A stretch of DNA of 64,000 bases from Bradyrhizobium sp. AZCC 1719 (GTDB lineage: Bacteria > Pseudomonadota > Alphaproteobacteria > Rhizobiales > Xanthobacteraceae), in NCBI RefSeq assembly GCF_036924525.1, contig NZ_JAZHRU010000001.1, positions 5,175,001 to 5,239,000 on the forward strand, read 5' to 3'. Of the stretch, positions 38,291-46,425 are shown in pieces. The translations under genes and the position numbers were made by a program. The notes beneath the pieces were generated by a model, which searched no databases, was not told the DNA's origin, and worked only from the letters and a program-made list of their open reading frames with translations. Numbering within the stretch: position 1 is the first letter of the stretch; each line of letters opens with the position of its first letter.

Positions 38291-39709
38291 ATGGCCGACA
38301 ATTCCTTCGACGTCATCATCATCGGCTCCGGCCCCGGCGGCTACGTCACCGCGATCCGCTCGGCCCAGCTCGGATTCAAGACCGCGATCATCGAAAAATC
38401 CTATCTCGGCGGCATCTGCCTGAACTGGGGCTGCATCCCGACCAAGGCGCTGTTACGCTCGGCCGAGATCTTTCACTACATGCAGCACGCCAAGGATTAC
38501 GGCCTTTCCGCGGAGAAAATATCGTTCGATCCGAAGGCGGTGGTGCAACGCTCGCGCGGCGTCTCGAAGCGGCTGAACGACGGCGTCGGCTTCCTGATGA
38601 AGAAGAACAAGGTGACGGTGATCTGGGGTGACGCCTCGATCGACGCCCCGGGTAAGGTCACAGTGAAGAAATCCGCCGTCGAAGCGCCGAAGGGCGCGCT
38701 GGGCGAGGGGGCCTATCAGGCCAAGCACATCATCCTCGCCACCGGCGCGCGGCCGCGCGTGCTGCCGGGGCTCGAGCCCGACAAGAAACTGGTCTGGACC
38801 TATTTCGAGGCGATGGTGCCGGAGCGCATGCCGAAATCGCTGCTGGTGGTCGGTTCCGGCGCGATCGGCATCGAGTTCGCTTCCTTCTTCCACACCATGG
38901 GCGCCGACGTCACCGTGGTAGAGGTGCTGCCGCAGATCCTCCCGGTCGAGGACGCGGAAATCGCTGGCCTCGCGCGAAAACGGTTCGAGAAGCAGGGCAT
39001 CAAGATTCTCTCAAACACCAAAGTCACGAAGCTCGAGAAGAAGGCCGACAGCGTGGTCGCCACCATCGACGACGGCAAGAAGCCGCAGACCGTCGAGTTC
39101 GAGCGGGTGATCTCGGCGGTCGGCGTGGTCGGCAATGTCGAAGGTCTCGGCCTCGAAAAACTCGGCGTCAAGACCGACCGCGGTGTCGTCGTGATCGACG
39201 GCTACGGCAAGACCAATGTCCCCGGCATCTACGCCATCGGCGACGTCGCAGGTCCCCCGATGCTCGCCCACAAGGCCGAGCACGAAGGCGTGGTCTGCAT
39301 CGAGGCCATCAAGGGCCTGCACCCGCACGCGATGGACAAGAACCTCATTCCCGGCTGCACCTATTGCCACCCGCAGATTGCCTCCGTCGGTCTGACCGAG
39401 GCCAAGGCCAAAGAAAACGGCCGCGAGATCCGCGTCGGCCGCTTCCCCTTCGTCGGCAACGGCAAGGCGATCGCGCTCGGCGAGGACCAGGGCCTCGTCA
39501 AGGTGATCTTCGACAAGAAGACGGGGCAACTGCTCGGCGCCCATATGATCGGCGCGGAGGTGACCGAGTTGATCCAGGGTTACGTGGTCGCCATGAATCT
39601 GGAGACCACGGAAGAGGAATTGATGCACACCATATTCCCGCATCCGACGCTGTCCGAGATGATGAAGGAGGCCGTGCTGGATGCCTACGGCCGCGTACTG
39701 AATATCTGA
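38291..39709 (+). CDS. lpdA: Dihydrolipoyl dehydrogenase (E3)
   Basis: A 472-residue flavoenzyme that reoxidises the lipoyl groups of the pyruvate dehydrogenase complex and passes electrons to NAD. The FAD loop is IIIGSGPGGYVTAIR at 9-23. The redox disulphide is Cys43-Cys48 in GGICLNWGCIPTK. NAD binding is at GSGAIGIEFASFF near 192, and the acid-base His lies in IFPHPTLSE near the C terminus. It stands after pdhC with only repeat A2 between, and belongs functionally to the pdh set. Repeats on both sides may set its mRNA apart. Confidence 0.97.
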   Translation: MADNSFDVIIIGSGPGGYVTAIRSAQLGFKTAIIEKSYLGGICLNWGCIPTKALLRSAEIFHYMQHAKDYGLSAEKISFDPKAVVQRSRGVSKRLNDGVGFLMKKNKVTVIWGDASIDAPGKVTVKKSAVEAPKGALGEGAYQAKHIILATGARPRVLPGLEPDKKLVWTYFEAMVPERMPKSLLVVGSGAIGIEFASFFHTMGADVTVVEVLPQILPVEDAEIAGLARKRFEKQGIKILSNTKVTKLEKKADSVVATIDDGKKPQTVEFERVISAVGVVGNVEGLGLEKLGVKTDRGVVVIDGYGKTNVPGIYAIGDVAGPPMLAHKAEHEGVVCIEAIKGLHPHAMDKNLIPGCTYCHPQIASVGLTEAKAKENGREIRVGRFPFVGNGKAIALGEDQGLVKVIFDKKTGQLLGAHMIGAEVTELIQGYVVAMNLETTEEELMHTIFPHPTLSEMMKEAVLDAYGRVLNI

Positions 39710-39715
39710 TGCCGC

Positions 39716-39800
39716 CGTCATTGCGAGCGAAGCGAAGCAATCCATCTATCCGCTTGCGGCGCTATGGATTGCTTCGTCGCAAGAGCTCCTCGCAATGACG
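39716..39800. repeat. Palindromic repeat A3
   Basis: The same outer CGTCATTGCGAG and CTCCTCGCAATGACG arms and inner AAGCAATCCA and TGGATTGCTT arms as A2. It starts 6 bp after the lpdA stop codon. Confidence 0.85.
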
Positions 39801-39835
39801 GACAACGAGATCGCTCAATAAGAAAGAAACGAAGC

Positions 39836-41077
39836 GTGAAAGACAACGACAATCTGACCATTGAACGCCCGACGTTTGTGACCCATCTCGAATGCGCGAT
39901 GGAAGGCGATCGGTACGAGGCCGACCAGATCCACAACCTCTCCAAGGCCGGCAAGCCGCTACTGGTGCGCTACGACCTCGCTGGCGTGAAGAAGGCGCTG
40001 ACCAAGGAAGCCCTCGCGCAGCGCCCAGCCGACATGTGGCGCTATCGCGAGTTGCTGCCGGTGCGTAAGGTCACGGACATCGTCAGCCTCGGCGAAGTGA
40101 CGACGCCGCTGATCCGGCTGCCGAAGCTTGCGAAAAAACTCGGCGGTGGCGAGATCATCGTGAAGGACGAGGGCCGTTTGCCGACCGGCTCGTTCAAGGC
40201 TAGAGGCCTGGTCATGGCGGTGTCGATGGGCAAGGCGCTCGGCATCAAGCACATGGCGATGCCGACCAACGGCAATGCGGGCGCGGCGCTCGCGGCCTAC
40301 GCGACCTCCTGCGGCATCAAGACCACGATCTTCTGCCCGGCCGACACGCCGGAGGTGAACGTCAGCGAGATCGAGCTGCAGGGCGCCACCGTCTATCGCG
40401 TCAACGGTCTGATCGACGATTGCGGCAAGATCGTCGGCGAGGGGAAGGCAAAAGCCGGCTGGTTCGATACCTCGACGCTGAAGGAGCCTTACCGGATCGA
40501 AGGCAAGAAGACGATGGGCCTCGAGCTCGCCGAACAGCTCGGCTGGGAGATGCCCGACGTGATCTTCTATCCGACCGGTGGCGGCACCGGCCTGATCGGG
40601 ATGTGGAAGGCGTTCGCCGAACTGGAAGCCATCGGCTTCATCGGCGCGAAGCGGCCACGGATGGTGGCGGTACAGGCGTCCGGCTGCGCGCCGATGGTGC
40701 GCGCCTTCGAGAACGGCACCGAGCATGCTCCGCGGTGGGAGGATGCCCATACCATTGCCTCCGGCATCCGCGTGCCGCAGGCGGTCGGAGATTTTCTGAT
40801 CCTGCGCGCGGTCCGCGAGAGCAAGGGATTTGCGATCGCGGTCCCGGACGAGAAGATTTCCGCTGCGCTCAACGAAGTGGCGCGCGAGGAGGGCCTGCTG
40901 TTGTGTCCGGAAGGGGCGGCGACGTATGCTGCCTATCAGCAAAGCCTTGCCGACGGCCGCGTGACGAAGAACGATCGCGTCATGCTGTTCAATTGCGCGA
41001 CAGGGCTTAAATATCCGCTGCCGCCGGTCACGCGCACGCTCGATCGCCACCAGCCGATCGACTACGCCAAGCTGTAG
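39836..41077 (+). CDS. Threonine-synthase-like PLP enzyme
   Basis: A 413-residue fold-type II pyridoxal-phosphate enzyme. The PLP lysine is Lys121 in RLPTGSFKARG, and a glycine-rich phosphate-binding loop, FYPTGGGTGLIGMW, occurs near 245-258. The N-terminal segment TFVTHLECAMEGDRYEADQ resembles a group of stand-alone threonine synthases that release threonine from O-phosphohomoserine. A diaminopropionate- or cysteate-type lyase remains possible, so I give no symbol. The start is a GTG at 39836, because the region just upstream is repeat A3. The ribosome site is weak. It lies between two repeats, so it is likely monocistronic. Confidence 0.85.
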   Translation: MKDNDNLTIERPTFVTHLECAMEGDRYEADQIHNLSKAGKPLLVRYDLAGVKKALTKEALAQRPADMWRYRELLPVRKVTDIVSLGEVTTPLIRLPKLAKKLGGGEIIVKDEGRLPTGSFKARGLVMAVSMGKALGIKHMAMPTNGNAGAALAAYATSCGIKTTIFCPADTPEVNVSEIELQGATVYRVNGLIDDCGKIVGEGKAKAGWFDTSTLKEPYRIEGKKTMGLELAEQLGWEMPDVIFYPTGGGTGLIGMWKAFAELEAIGFIGAKRPRMVAVQASGCAPMVRAFENGTEHAPRWEDAHTIASGIRVPQAVGDFLILRAVRESKGFAIAVPDEKISAALNEVAREEGLLLCPEGAATYAAYQQSLADGRVTKNDRVMLFNCATGLKYPLPPVTRTLDRHQPIDYAKL

Positions 41078-41081
41078 CGGC

Positions 41082-41160
41082 CGTCATTGCGAGCGCAGCG
41101 AATCCATCTCGCTCCGACGGAAGTATGGATTGCTTCATCGCTTCGCTCCTCGCAATGACG
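41082..41160. repeat. Palindromic repeat A4
   Basis: CGTCATTGCGAGCGCAGCGA and CTCCTCGCAATGACG form the outer arms. The left inner arm has lost several bases compared with A2 and A3 (GCGAATCCATC). It starts within 5 bp of the preceding stop codon. Confidence 0.8.
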
Positions 41161-41183
41161 GAGTGGGCAATAGGGAGGTAGTT

Positions 41184-42152
41184 ATGCGAAGGTTGGTTCT
41201 TGCGGTACTTGCAACGCTCGCTCTCGTCAGTCCCGCCGCAGCGCAGAGCTTTCCCTCGCGTCCCCTCACCATCATCGTGCCGTTCTCCGCCGGCGGTCCG
41301 TCGGATGCGATGGCGCGGATTCTCGCCGAGCGCATGAAGGTTACGCTCGGCGAGCAGGTGCTGGTCGAGAACGTGACGGGAGCGGCCGGTACGGTCGGCG
41401 TCGGCCGGGCGGTGCGTTCGCCGCCTGACGGCTACACGATCAGCTTCGGCCATCTCGGCACCCACGTCGCCAATGGCGCGATCTACAAGCTCGGCTACGA
41501 CCTCACAACCGACCTTGAACCGGTCGCGCTGCTGCCGAGCAATCCGATGATCATCGTCAGCAAGAAGGCGGTGCCCGCAACCTCACTGAAGGAATTTGTG
41601 GCGTGGCTGAAGACGCAGCCGACGCCGGCGACCGCGGGCACGGCAGGCGCTGGCTCCGGCAGCCATATCGCCGGGGTCTATTTCGAGAACGTCACCGGCA
41701 TCAAGCTGCAATATGTGCCCTATCGCGGCACCGGCCCCGCGATGAACGATCTCGTTGCCGGCCAGATCGACATGATCGTCGACCAGACCTCGAACTCGAT
41801 CGGGCAGGTTCGTGCCGGCAACATCCGCGCCTATGCCATTACCGATAGCAAGCGCGTGGAATCCGCGTCCGACATCCCGACCGTGGATGAGGCGGGGCTG
41901 CCTGGATTTCACATGACGCTGTGGTCCGGCCTCTGGGTTCCAAAGGGCACGCCGAAGGACGTGATCGCAAAGCTGAATGCGGCGGCGGTGGAGGCGCTGA
42001 ACGACCCGGCGGTGCGCAAGCAGCTTGAAAACCTCGGCCTGCAAATGCCGCCCAAGGACAAGCTCACGCCCGAAGCGCTCGGCGCCTGGCAAAAGGCCGA
42101 GATCGCAAAATGGTGGCCGATGATCAAGGCCGCCAACGTCAAGGTGGATTAG
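41184..42152 (+). CDS. TTT-type periplasmic substrate-binding protein (Bug family)
   Basis: A 322-residue solute-binding protein with a signal peptide cleaved near residue 21 (SPAAAQ). The tctC/Bug signatures are present: RPLTIIVPFSAGGPSDAMAR, ENVTGAAGTVG, LQYVPYRGTGPAMNDLVAGQ and GLWVPKGTPKDVIAKLNAA. These proteins bind carboxylates for TctAB-type transporters, or act as orphan receptors; no tctA/tctB genes adjoin it. TAGGGAGGT precedes the ATG. Its last 156 bp (41997-42152) recur at 44172-44327 with 12 differences, which is exceptional and is described separately. The ligand is not known. Confidence 0.9.
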   Translation: MRRLVLAVLATLALVSPAAAQSFPSRPLTIIVPFSAGGPSDAMARILAERMKVTLGEQVLVENVTGAAGTVGVGRAVRSPPDGYTISFGHLGTHVANGAIYKLGYDLTTDLEPVALLPSNPMIIVSKKAVPATSLKEFVAWLKTQPTPATAGTAGAGSGSHIAGVYFENVTGIKLQYVPYRGTGPAMNDLVAGQIDMIVDQTSNSIGQVRAGNIRAYAITDSKRVESASDIPTVDEAGLPGFHMTLWSGLWVPKGTPKDVIAKLNAAAVEALNDPAVRKQLENLGLQMPPKDKLTPEALGAWQKAEIAKWWPMIKAANVKVD

Positions 42153-42211
42153 CTCCGGGCAGGGAACCTACGGGGAGTGCGGACGTTTAACGCTCTTATA
42201 CGGAGCGTACG

Positions 42212-42376
42212 ATGGCTGAAAACGACAACCGGTCCAAGGGCACAATCGGACTCATCCTCGGCGGAGTCATCGCATTGGCTGCTGCGGCATTCATTCTCAC
42301 CGGCGGTGAATTGGGCGGGACTAAAGAGGTGACCAGCGATGCTGACCTTCCGCCGGTCGCGCCCGGAAAGAAATAG
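42212..42376 (+). CDS. Small single-pass membrane protein
   Basis: A 54-residue protein with a short charged N terminus, one membrane helix at about residues 11-30 (TIGLILGGVIALAAAAFILT) and a hydrophilic tail ending in PPVAPGKK. GGAGC precedes the ATG. The amphipathic GGELGG motif just after the helix is distinctive. I recognise no named family. It lies 59 bp after the TTT gene and is the first gene of the block bounded by the duplicated gene end. Translation as a real product is likely but unproved. Confidence 0.6.
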   Translation: MAENDNRSKGTIGLILGGVIALAAAAFILTGGELGGTKEVTSDADLPPVAPGKK

Positions 42377-42864
42377 TGCGAAAATGCGTTGGTAAGTGTG
42401 CTGATTTGTCCGATTTCTTCGGAGTGCAGCGGCAGGGCCGTCCTCTATACTGATCGGATCCATTTCGGCTGAGCACCGTCATCGTTTTGATCCTGATCAA
42501 TGGCATGTTTTGACCGAGCTTGCCGTTGTCGCTCTCGCTGTGCCCGATTACAGGCGCTCGTTGATCGAGACGTCGTCGGCTTGCGCCGCGCTGGCCCGCG
42601 GTTTCTTCGGAGTTCCCGGCTGGGCACTACGATGCTTCGTCGCGAGTGTCCAAATGCCGCATCATTAATCGCCGGTAGCGGGCTATTTTTGTCGGTGCCG
42701 GCCATGAGCGACGAACCTCCAAGCACACATTCCCTGAAATCGACGAGCAGCGAAACCTGCCTCGCGGCATCAATACTTGCGCGAGTCTTGCGAGGGTCGG
42801 CACATCACATAGAGAGGGTCCGCGTCGAACGGACGGGAACGGTCGACGCCCACGGGAGGTGACT
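42377..42864. other. Gap holding a FixK-type box
   Basis: 488 bp with no convincing gene; one open plus-strand frame (from about 42500) has atypical composition. It contains the perfect palindrome at 42487-42500 described below. The rest may be a long 5' leader of the CBS-domain gene. Confidence 0.45.
42487..42500. promoter_or_regulatory. FNR/FixK-type binding site
   Basis: TTGATCCTGATCAA is a perfect palindrome and fits TTGAT-N4-ATCAA exactly. In Bradyrhizobium such boxes are bound by FixK2 or FnrN-type regulators when oxygen is low. The nearest plus-strand gene is the CBS-domain protein 365 bp downstream, which is far for a simple promoter; an unrecognised short transcript could lie between them. 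Confidence 0.65.
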
Positions 42865-44175
42865 ATGCCCACGGACGATGGCAGCTTGGTCAACATACTT
42901 GGAATCCTCTCGATCATCGTACTCGTCGTTGCTAATGGCTTCTTCGTTGCGTCCGAATTTTCCCTCGTTGCGATACGCCGAAGCCGGGTAGGCCAGTTGG
43001 TCGCCGGCGGCCGCATGAATGCTCGGGCGCTGCAACGGGCCATTGCTCGGCTCGACTACAATCTTGCGGCGTGCCAGCTTGGCATCACGATTTCGTCGCT
43101 GGCGCTGGGCTGGATCGGCGAGCCGGCCCTGGCGCACCTGATCGAGCCACTATTGGTTGGGCCTCTTGGATCCGGCTCGACGTTCGGCGCTCACGCGATT
43201 GCCATCGCGATTGCATTCGTCATCCTTACGATGCTTCACATCGTGCTTGGCGAACTTGCGCCCAAGAGCCTCGCGCTGCAGCGGACAGAGATAACCGCGC
43301 TCCTGATCGTGCGACCGCTCGTGCTGTTCGGATTCCTGTTCAAGCCAGCCATCGTGTGCTTGAACGGGCTGGGCAACAGCGTTCTCCGCTTGGCCGGATT
43401 GAGGCCGGCGAGCGAACAGGAAACAATCCACTCCCCTGCGGAAATAAAGCTCCTGGTAGCCGAAACCGAGGAAGCAGGCTTGCTCGCGCGCGCGCAGCGC
43501 AATGTCGTCGAGCGGATCATCAACATCACCAGTCGCGAGGTGAGCGACATCATGACCCCGCGGACGGATATCGATTGGACTGATGCTAACGACAGCCGGG
43601 ACGAAGTCCTGCGCGCCGTGCGAGAGTGCCGGCACGAGCACGTCGTCGTGAGCCGTGGTAGCCTTGATGAGATCGTCGGCGTCATACGCAAGCAAGATCT
43701 GCTTGATCAGGCTCTCGATGGCGAACCACTCGATCCCCTAGCCGCAATTCAGCAGCCTTTGGTTCTCCCCGAATCGACTCCCGTGCTTCACGCTATCGAG
43801 AGGTTCAAGGCGCAGCCCGCTCGCGTCGGCGTGATCGTCGACGAATATGGAACGCTTCAGGGCATCGTGACGCGGACCGACCTCCTTGAGGCAATTGCGG
43901 GCGATCTGCCCGATGTCGGTGAGGACTCTGAGGTGGTGGAGCAACAGGACGGCACATTCATCTTAGATGGCAAAGTGGCAGCGGACGAAGTTCTGATTCG
44001 CCTCAATATCGGTCGCAGGCCGGAAGGCGACTTTCACACGCTTGCAGGATTTGCGATTGCTTTACTCGGCAGAATACCCGCCATTGGCGACCAGTTCGCT
44101 TGGGAGGGATGGCGATTCCGGATCGTTGATATGGACGGTCGGCGGATTAGCAAGATTCTTGCATCAAGAGACTGA
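42865..44175 (+). CDS. CorC/HlyC-type membrane protein with CBS pair
   Basis: A 436-residue protein: DUF21/CNNM membrane domain with three to four helices (about 1-190), a CBS pair at about 205-325 (DIMTPRTDIDWTD, VIVDEYGTLQGIVTRTDLLEAI) and a C-terminal CorC_HlyC domain at about 345-430. Relatives are linked to magnesium or cobalt export and are often annotated as hemolysin. I chose the ATG at 42865, which has GGGAGGTG just upstream. Its stop codon lies within the first bases of the 156-bp duplicated TTT gene end. It converges with a second gene of the same family. Confidence 0.9.
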   Translation: MPTDDGSLVNILGILSIIVLVVANGFFVASEFSLVAIRRSRVGQLVAGGRMNARALQRAIARLDYNLAACQLGITISSLALGWIGEPALAHLIEPLLVGPLGSGSTFGAHAIAIAIAFVILTMLHIVLGELAPKSLALQRTEITALLIVRPLVLFGFLFKPAIVCLNGLGNSVLRLAGLRPASEQETIHSPAEIKLLVAETEEAGLLARAQRNVVERIINITSREVSDIMTPRTDIDWTDANDSRDEVLRAVRECRHEHVVVSRGSLDEIVGVIRKQDLLDQALDGEPLDPLAAIQQPLVLPESTPVLHAIERFKAQPARVGVIVDEYGTLQGIVTRTDLLEAIAGDLPDVGEDSEVVEQQDGTFILDGKVAADEVLIRLNIGRRPEGDFHTLAGFAIALLGRIPAIGDQFAWEGWRFRIVDMDGRRISKILASRD

Positions 44176-44327
44176 ACGATCCTGCTGTACGCAAACAGCT
44201 TGAAAATCTCGGCCTGCAGGTGCCGCCCAAGGACAAGCTCATGCCGGAAGCACTCGGCGCCTGGCAAAAGGCCGAGATCGCAAAATGGTGGCCGATGATC
44301 AAGGCCGCCAACGTCGAGGTGGATTAG
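44172..44327 (+). pseudogene. 3' fragment of a TTT binding-protein gene
   Basis: These 156 bp match 41997-42152, the end of the intact TTT gene, at 144 positions (92%) by my count. The frame and the final TAG are kept. Of 12 differences, nine are synonymous and three change the residue (Met to Val, Thr to Met, Lys to Glu). There is no start codon or signal peptide, so it cannot make a functional protein. The first four bases are shared with the end of the preceding CBS gene. Confidence 0.9.
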
Positions 44328-44414
44328 GATATGTACTCGTTAACTCGGTAGGGAGACGCATCGAGGTTGGTGATCGGACACTTTGCGTCCTGTTCCTTCT
44401 CCTTGAGTCGACAT

Positions 44415-45704
44415 TTATGCCGGTTCAAGTCGACTGGCCAACACCTTGTCAATCCGCCTGCCGTCCAGATCGGCGACCTCAAATCGCCATCCCTCATCTT
44501 CAATTCTATCACCCACGTTGGGAATCTTGCCAAACTCCTGAAGCAGAAAGCCGGCAAACGTCTGATAGGGCCGCGATGCAGGAAGGGTAATCCCGAGCAA
44601 ATGTGCAGCCTCAACCGCCGACATCCAACCGGAGATTAAATACGATCCGTCGTCACGCCTTACGGCAGCAGGCTCGGCCGGCCCGTCTTTGGTATTGAAG
44701 GAGCCGACAATCGCTTCGAGGATGTCAGCGCTGGTCACGACACCTTGGAAAACGCCATATTCGTCATGCACCAGTCCCACGTGAACAGGTGCACCGCGCA
44801 AGAGCGTAACCACATCTCGAGCATCGAGCGCTTCCGGCATTATGGGTGCTTCGCGAACCAGATCTCGGACTTTGGGGATATTGCCCGCCAGGTACACGTC
44901 AAGCAAATCTTTTGCACTCACGATGCCTACCGCGCCTTCGTGATTGCCATCAAAGACGACGAGATGGGAGTGTTCGCTCTCCAAGAGGTCAGCGAAAATT
45001 TGGTCGTTACTATCTTCCAAGTTGATAGAGTCTACTTCGTGACGTGGGGTCATTACCGCCCCTACGGCCAGATCGCCGAGCCGCATCACCCCGGCGATCC
45101 ATTCCTTCTCGCCCGGTTCTAGCACTCCGGCATTTTCTGCCTCGGCGACAAGCGTTCGAATTTCATCCTCGCTGACTCTGTCGTCTGCTTGTTCTCGATG
45201 ACCCAGCAGCCAAAGCAGGCTCTTGCCGGACCGATTAAGGAGCCACACCAGCGGATGCGAAACCTTGGCCAGCAACATCATCGCAGGCGCAACCTTGGCT
45301 GCCACAGCCTCGGGATCGCGAAGCGCAATCTGCTTCGGAACAAGCTCGCCGACAATCAGTGACGCATAGGTGATGACGGCCACGACAACGCCAACGCCGA
45401 CCGGCTCTGCGATGCCGGGCGACAGGCCGGCCTCCATCAGCCAGTATCCAAGACGCAACCCTAACGTCGCGCCTGAGAAAGCGCCGGACAACACGCCAAT
45501 CAGCGTAATGCCGATTTGAACCGTCGACAGAAATTTGCCGGGATCAGACGCCAGCGCAAGGGCGCGGCGGGCCCCTTTGACACGCTTCTGGACGAGGCCG
45601 GCCAGCCTCGACGGACGCGACGATACAATGGCCAACTCCGACATTGCGAGTAGGCCGTTGAGAACAATCAGGATCGCGACGATCCCGAGGTCTAGGTATA
45701 ACAC
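44415..45704 (-). CDS. Second CorC/HlyC-type membrane protein with CBS pair
   Basis: A 429-residue protein of the same three-part design as the gene at 42865: DUF21 membrane domain (about 1-195, with ILIVLNGLLAMSELAIVSSR at the start), a CBS pair (about 215-340, AVMTPRHEVDSINLED and VHDEYGVFQGVVTSADILEAI) and a CorC_HlyC domain (about 350-425, DRIEDEGWRFEVADLDGRRIDK). The two genes are only moderately similar and point at each other across a 239-bp gap that holds the TTT gene fragment. A paralogue acting on another divalent cation is plausible. Confidence 0.9.
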   Translation of the reverse strand: MLYLDLGIVAILIVLNGLLAMSELAIVSSRPSRLAGLVQKRVKGARRALALASDPGKFLSTVQIGITLIGVLSGAFSGATLGLRLGYWLMEAGLSPGIAEPVGVGVVVAVITYASLIVGELVPKQIALRDPEAVAAKVAPAMMLLAKVSHPLVWLLNRSGKSLLWLLGHREQADDRVSEDEIRTLVAEAENAGVLEPGEKEWIAGVMRLGDLAVGAVMTPRHEVDSINLEDSNDQIFADLLESEHSHLVVFDGNHEGAVGIVSAKDLLDVYLAGNIPKVRDLVREAPIMPEALDARDVVTLLRGAPVHVGLVHDEYGVFQGVVTSADILEAIVGSFNTKDGPAEPAAVRRDDGSYLISGWMSAVEAAHLLGITLPASRPYQTFAGFLLQEFGKIPNVGDRIEDEGWRFEVADLDGRRIDKVLASRLEPA

Positions 45705-45816
45705 GATTTAGCCTTCTTCCCGGCCGAGCAGCCGCACCGGTACCGCATCATCGCCGCAGCACATATGTAGTGCCTTGTCACAGACTCACAATGGAACCGA
45801 TGCCCGGAGCCCGGGT

Positions 45817-45972
45817 ATGAGGGACAATCAAGCTCTCGGCTTGATCAGCTTTCGAACGTTCGCCGTTATCGCTGCAGTAATCATTCTGATGATTGCCGCC
45901 CTTGCATGGGAGAACATCGCGCATGTTCCCAGTAATCCCGGACCGAGCGGAATACCGGGATCGACGGTGTGA
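45817..45972 (+). CDS. Small single-pass membrane protein
   Basis: A 51-residue product starting at an ATG at 45817 (a TTG at 45775 would add 14 residues). One membrane helix spans about 12-32 (TFAVIAAVIILMIAALAW), followed by a short Pro/Gly/Ser-rich periplasmic tail. It lies upstream of, and divergent from, the second CorC/HlyC gene. Similar size and topology to the 54-residue protein at 42212 suggest, without proof, small partners for the two transporters. No named family is recognised. Confidence 0.5.
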   Translation: MRDNQALGLISFRTFAVIAAVIILMIAALAWENIAHVPSNPGPSGIPGSTV

Positions 45973-46425
45973 GATCAGACCCCGTCGGCCGCCGAGGATC
46001 TCTCAGGGACGACCACCGGGAAGTCGCTGACCGGATCATATGGCGTTGATCTTGGCACGCTGGATGGTGTTAGGCACCGCTAGCGACTACGCAGTTGCCA
46101 GATGCGATCCGGGTTTGCCCTCATAACTCAGGTGATCGACCTGAACGCCATCGCCCCTCAGCCTCATATCTTCGAGGGTGAGGGCTGTAATCAACTTGGT
46201 CTCAAGCTTTGGTACCCAGCATTCCGCGATCGATTTTCGGCCCGTCAGGCTCATGCATTCGCAATCGCACTCCAGGCTCGCTCTTCGTTCCGCATATCGC
46301 TGCGCTCATGCGGGCTGCTTGCTGTGACGCCGACGCAGTCCAGCGCCCGGCTCCGATTTAATCGGCGCCGGACGCTGCAGAACAAGGGCCGGGAGGAGGC
46401 GGTGGTCCTTGTCCTTGATCGCTGC
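45973..46425. other. Gap with two hairpins, no gene
   Basis: 453 bp without a credible gene. CCCTCAGCCTC and GAGGGTGAGGG (46155-46184) form one hairpin with a single mismatch, and a longer one follows at 46341-46377. There is no repeat of families A-D. Confidence 0.5.
46341..46377 (-). terminator. Long hairpin after the RTX gene
   Basis: CAGCG-C-CCGGC-T-CCGAT pairs with ATCGG-C-GCCGG-A-CGCTG across a short loop, about 17 bp with two mismatches. It begins 48 bp after the RTX stop codon on the minus strand. No T run follows, so it would act as an mRNA 3' structure or a Rho-assisted end. Confidence 0.45.

Noticed and set aside
39764..39835. An upstream extension of the threonine-synthase-like gene
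   Set aside because: It is encoded by palindromic repeat A3 and is not protein-like.
38168..41160. Regularly recurring repeats that might be a CRISPR array
   Set aside because: The repeats are palindromic elements separated by whole genes, not short spacers.
42500..42862. A 120-codon frame after the FixK-type box
   Set aside because: Its composition is unlike the neighbours and it has no ribosome site; kept only as a possible leader transcript.
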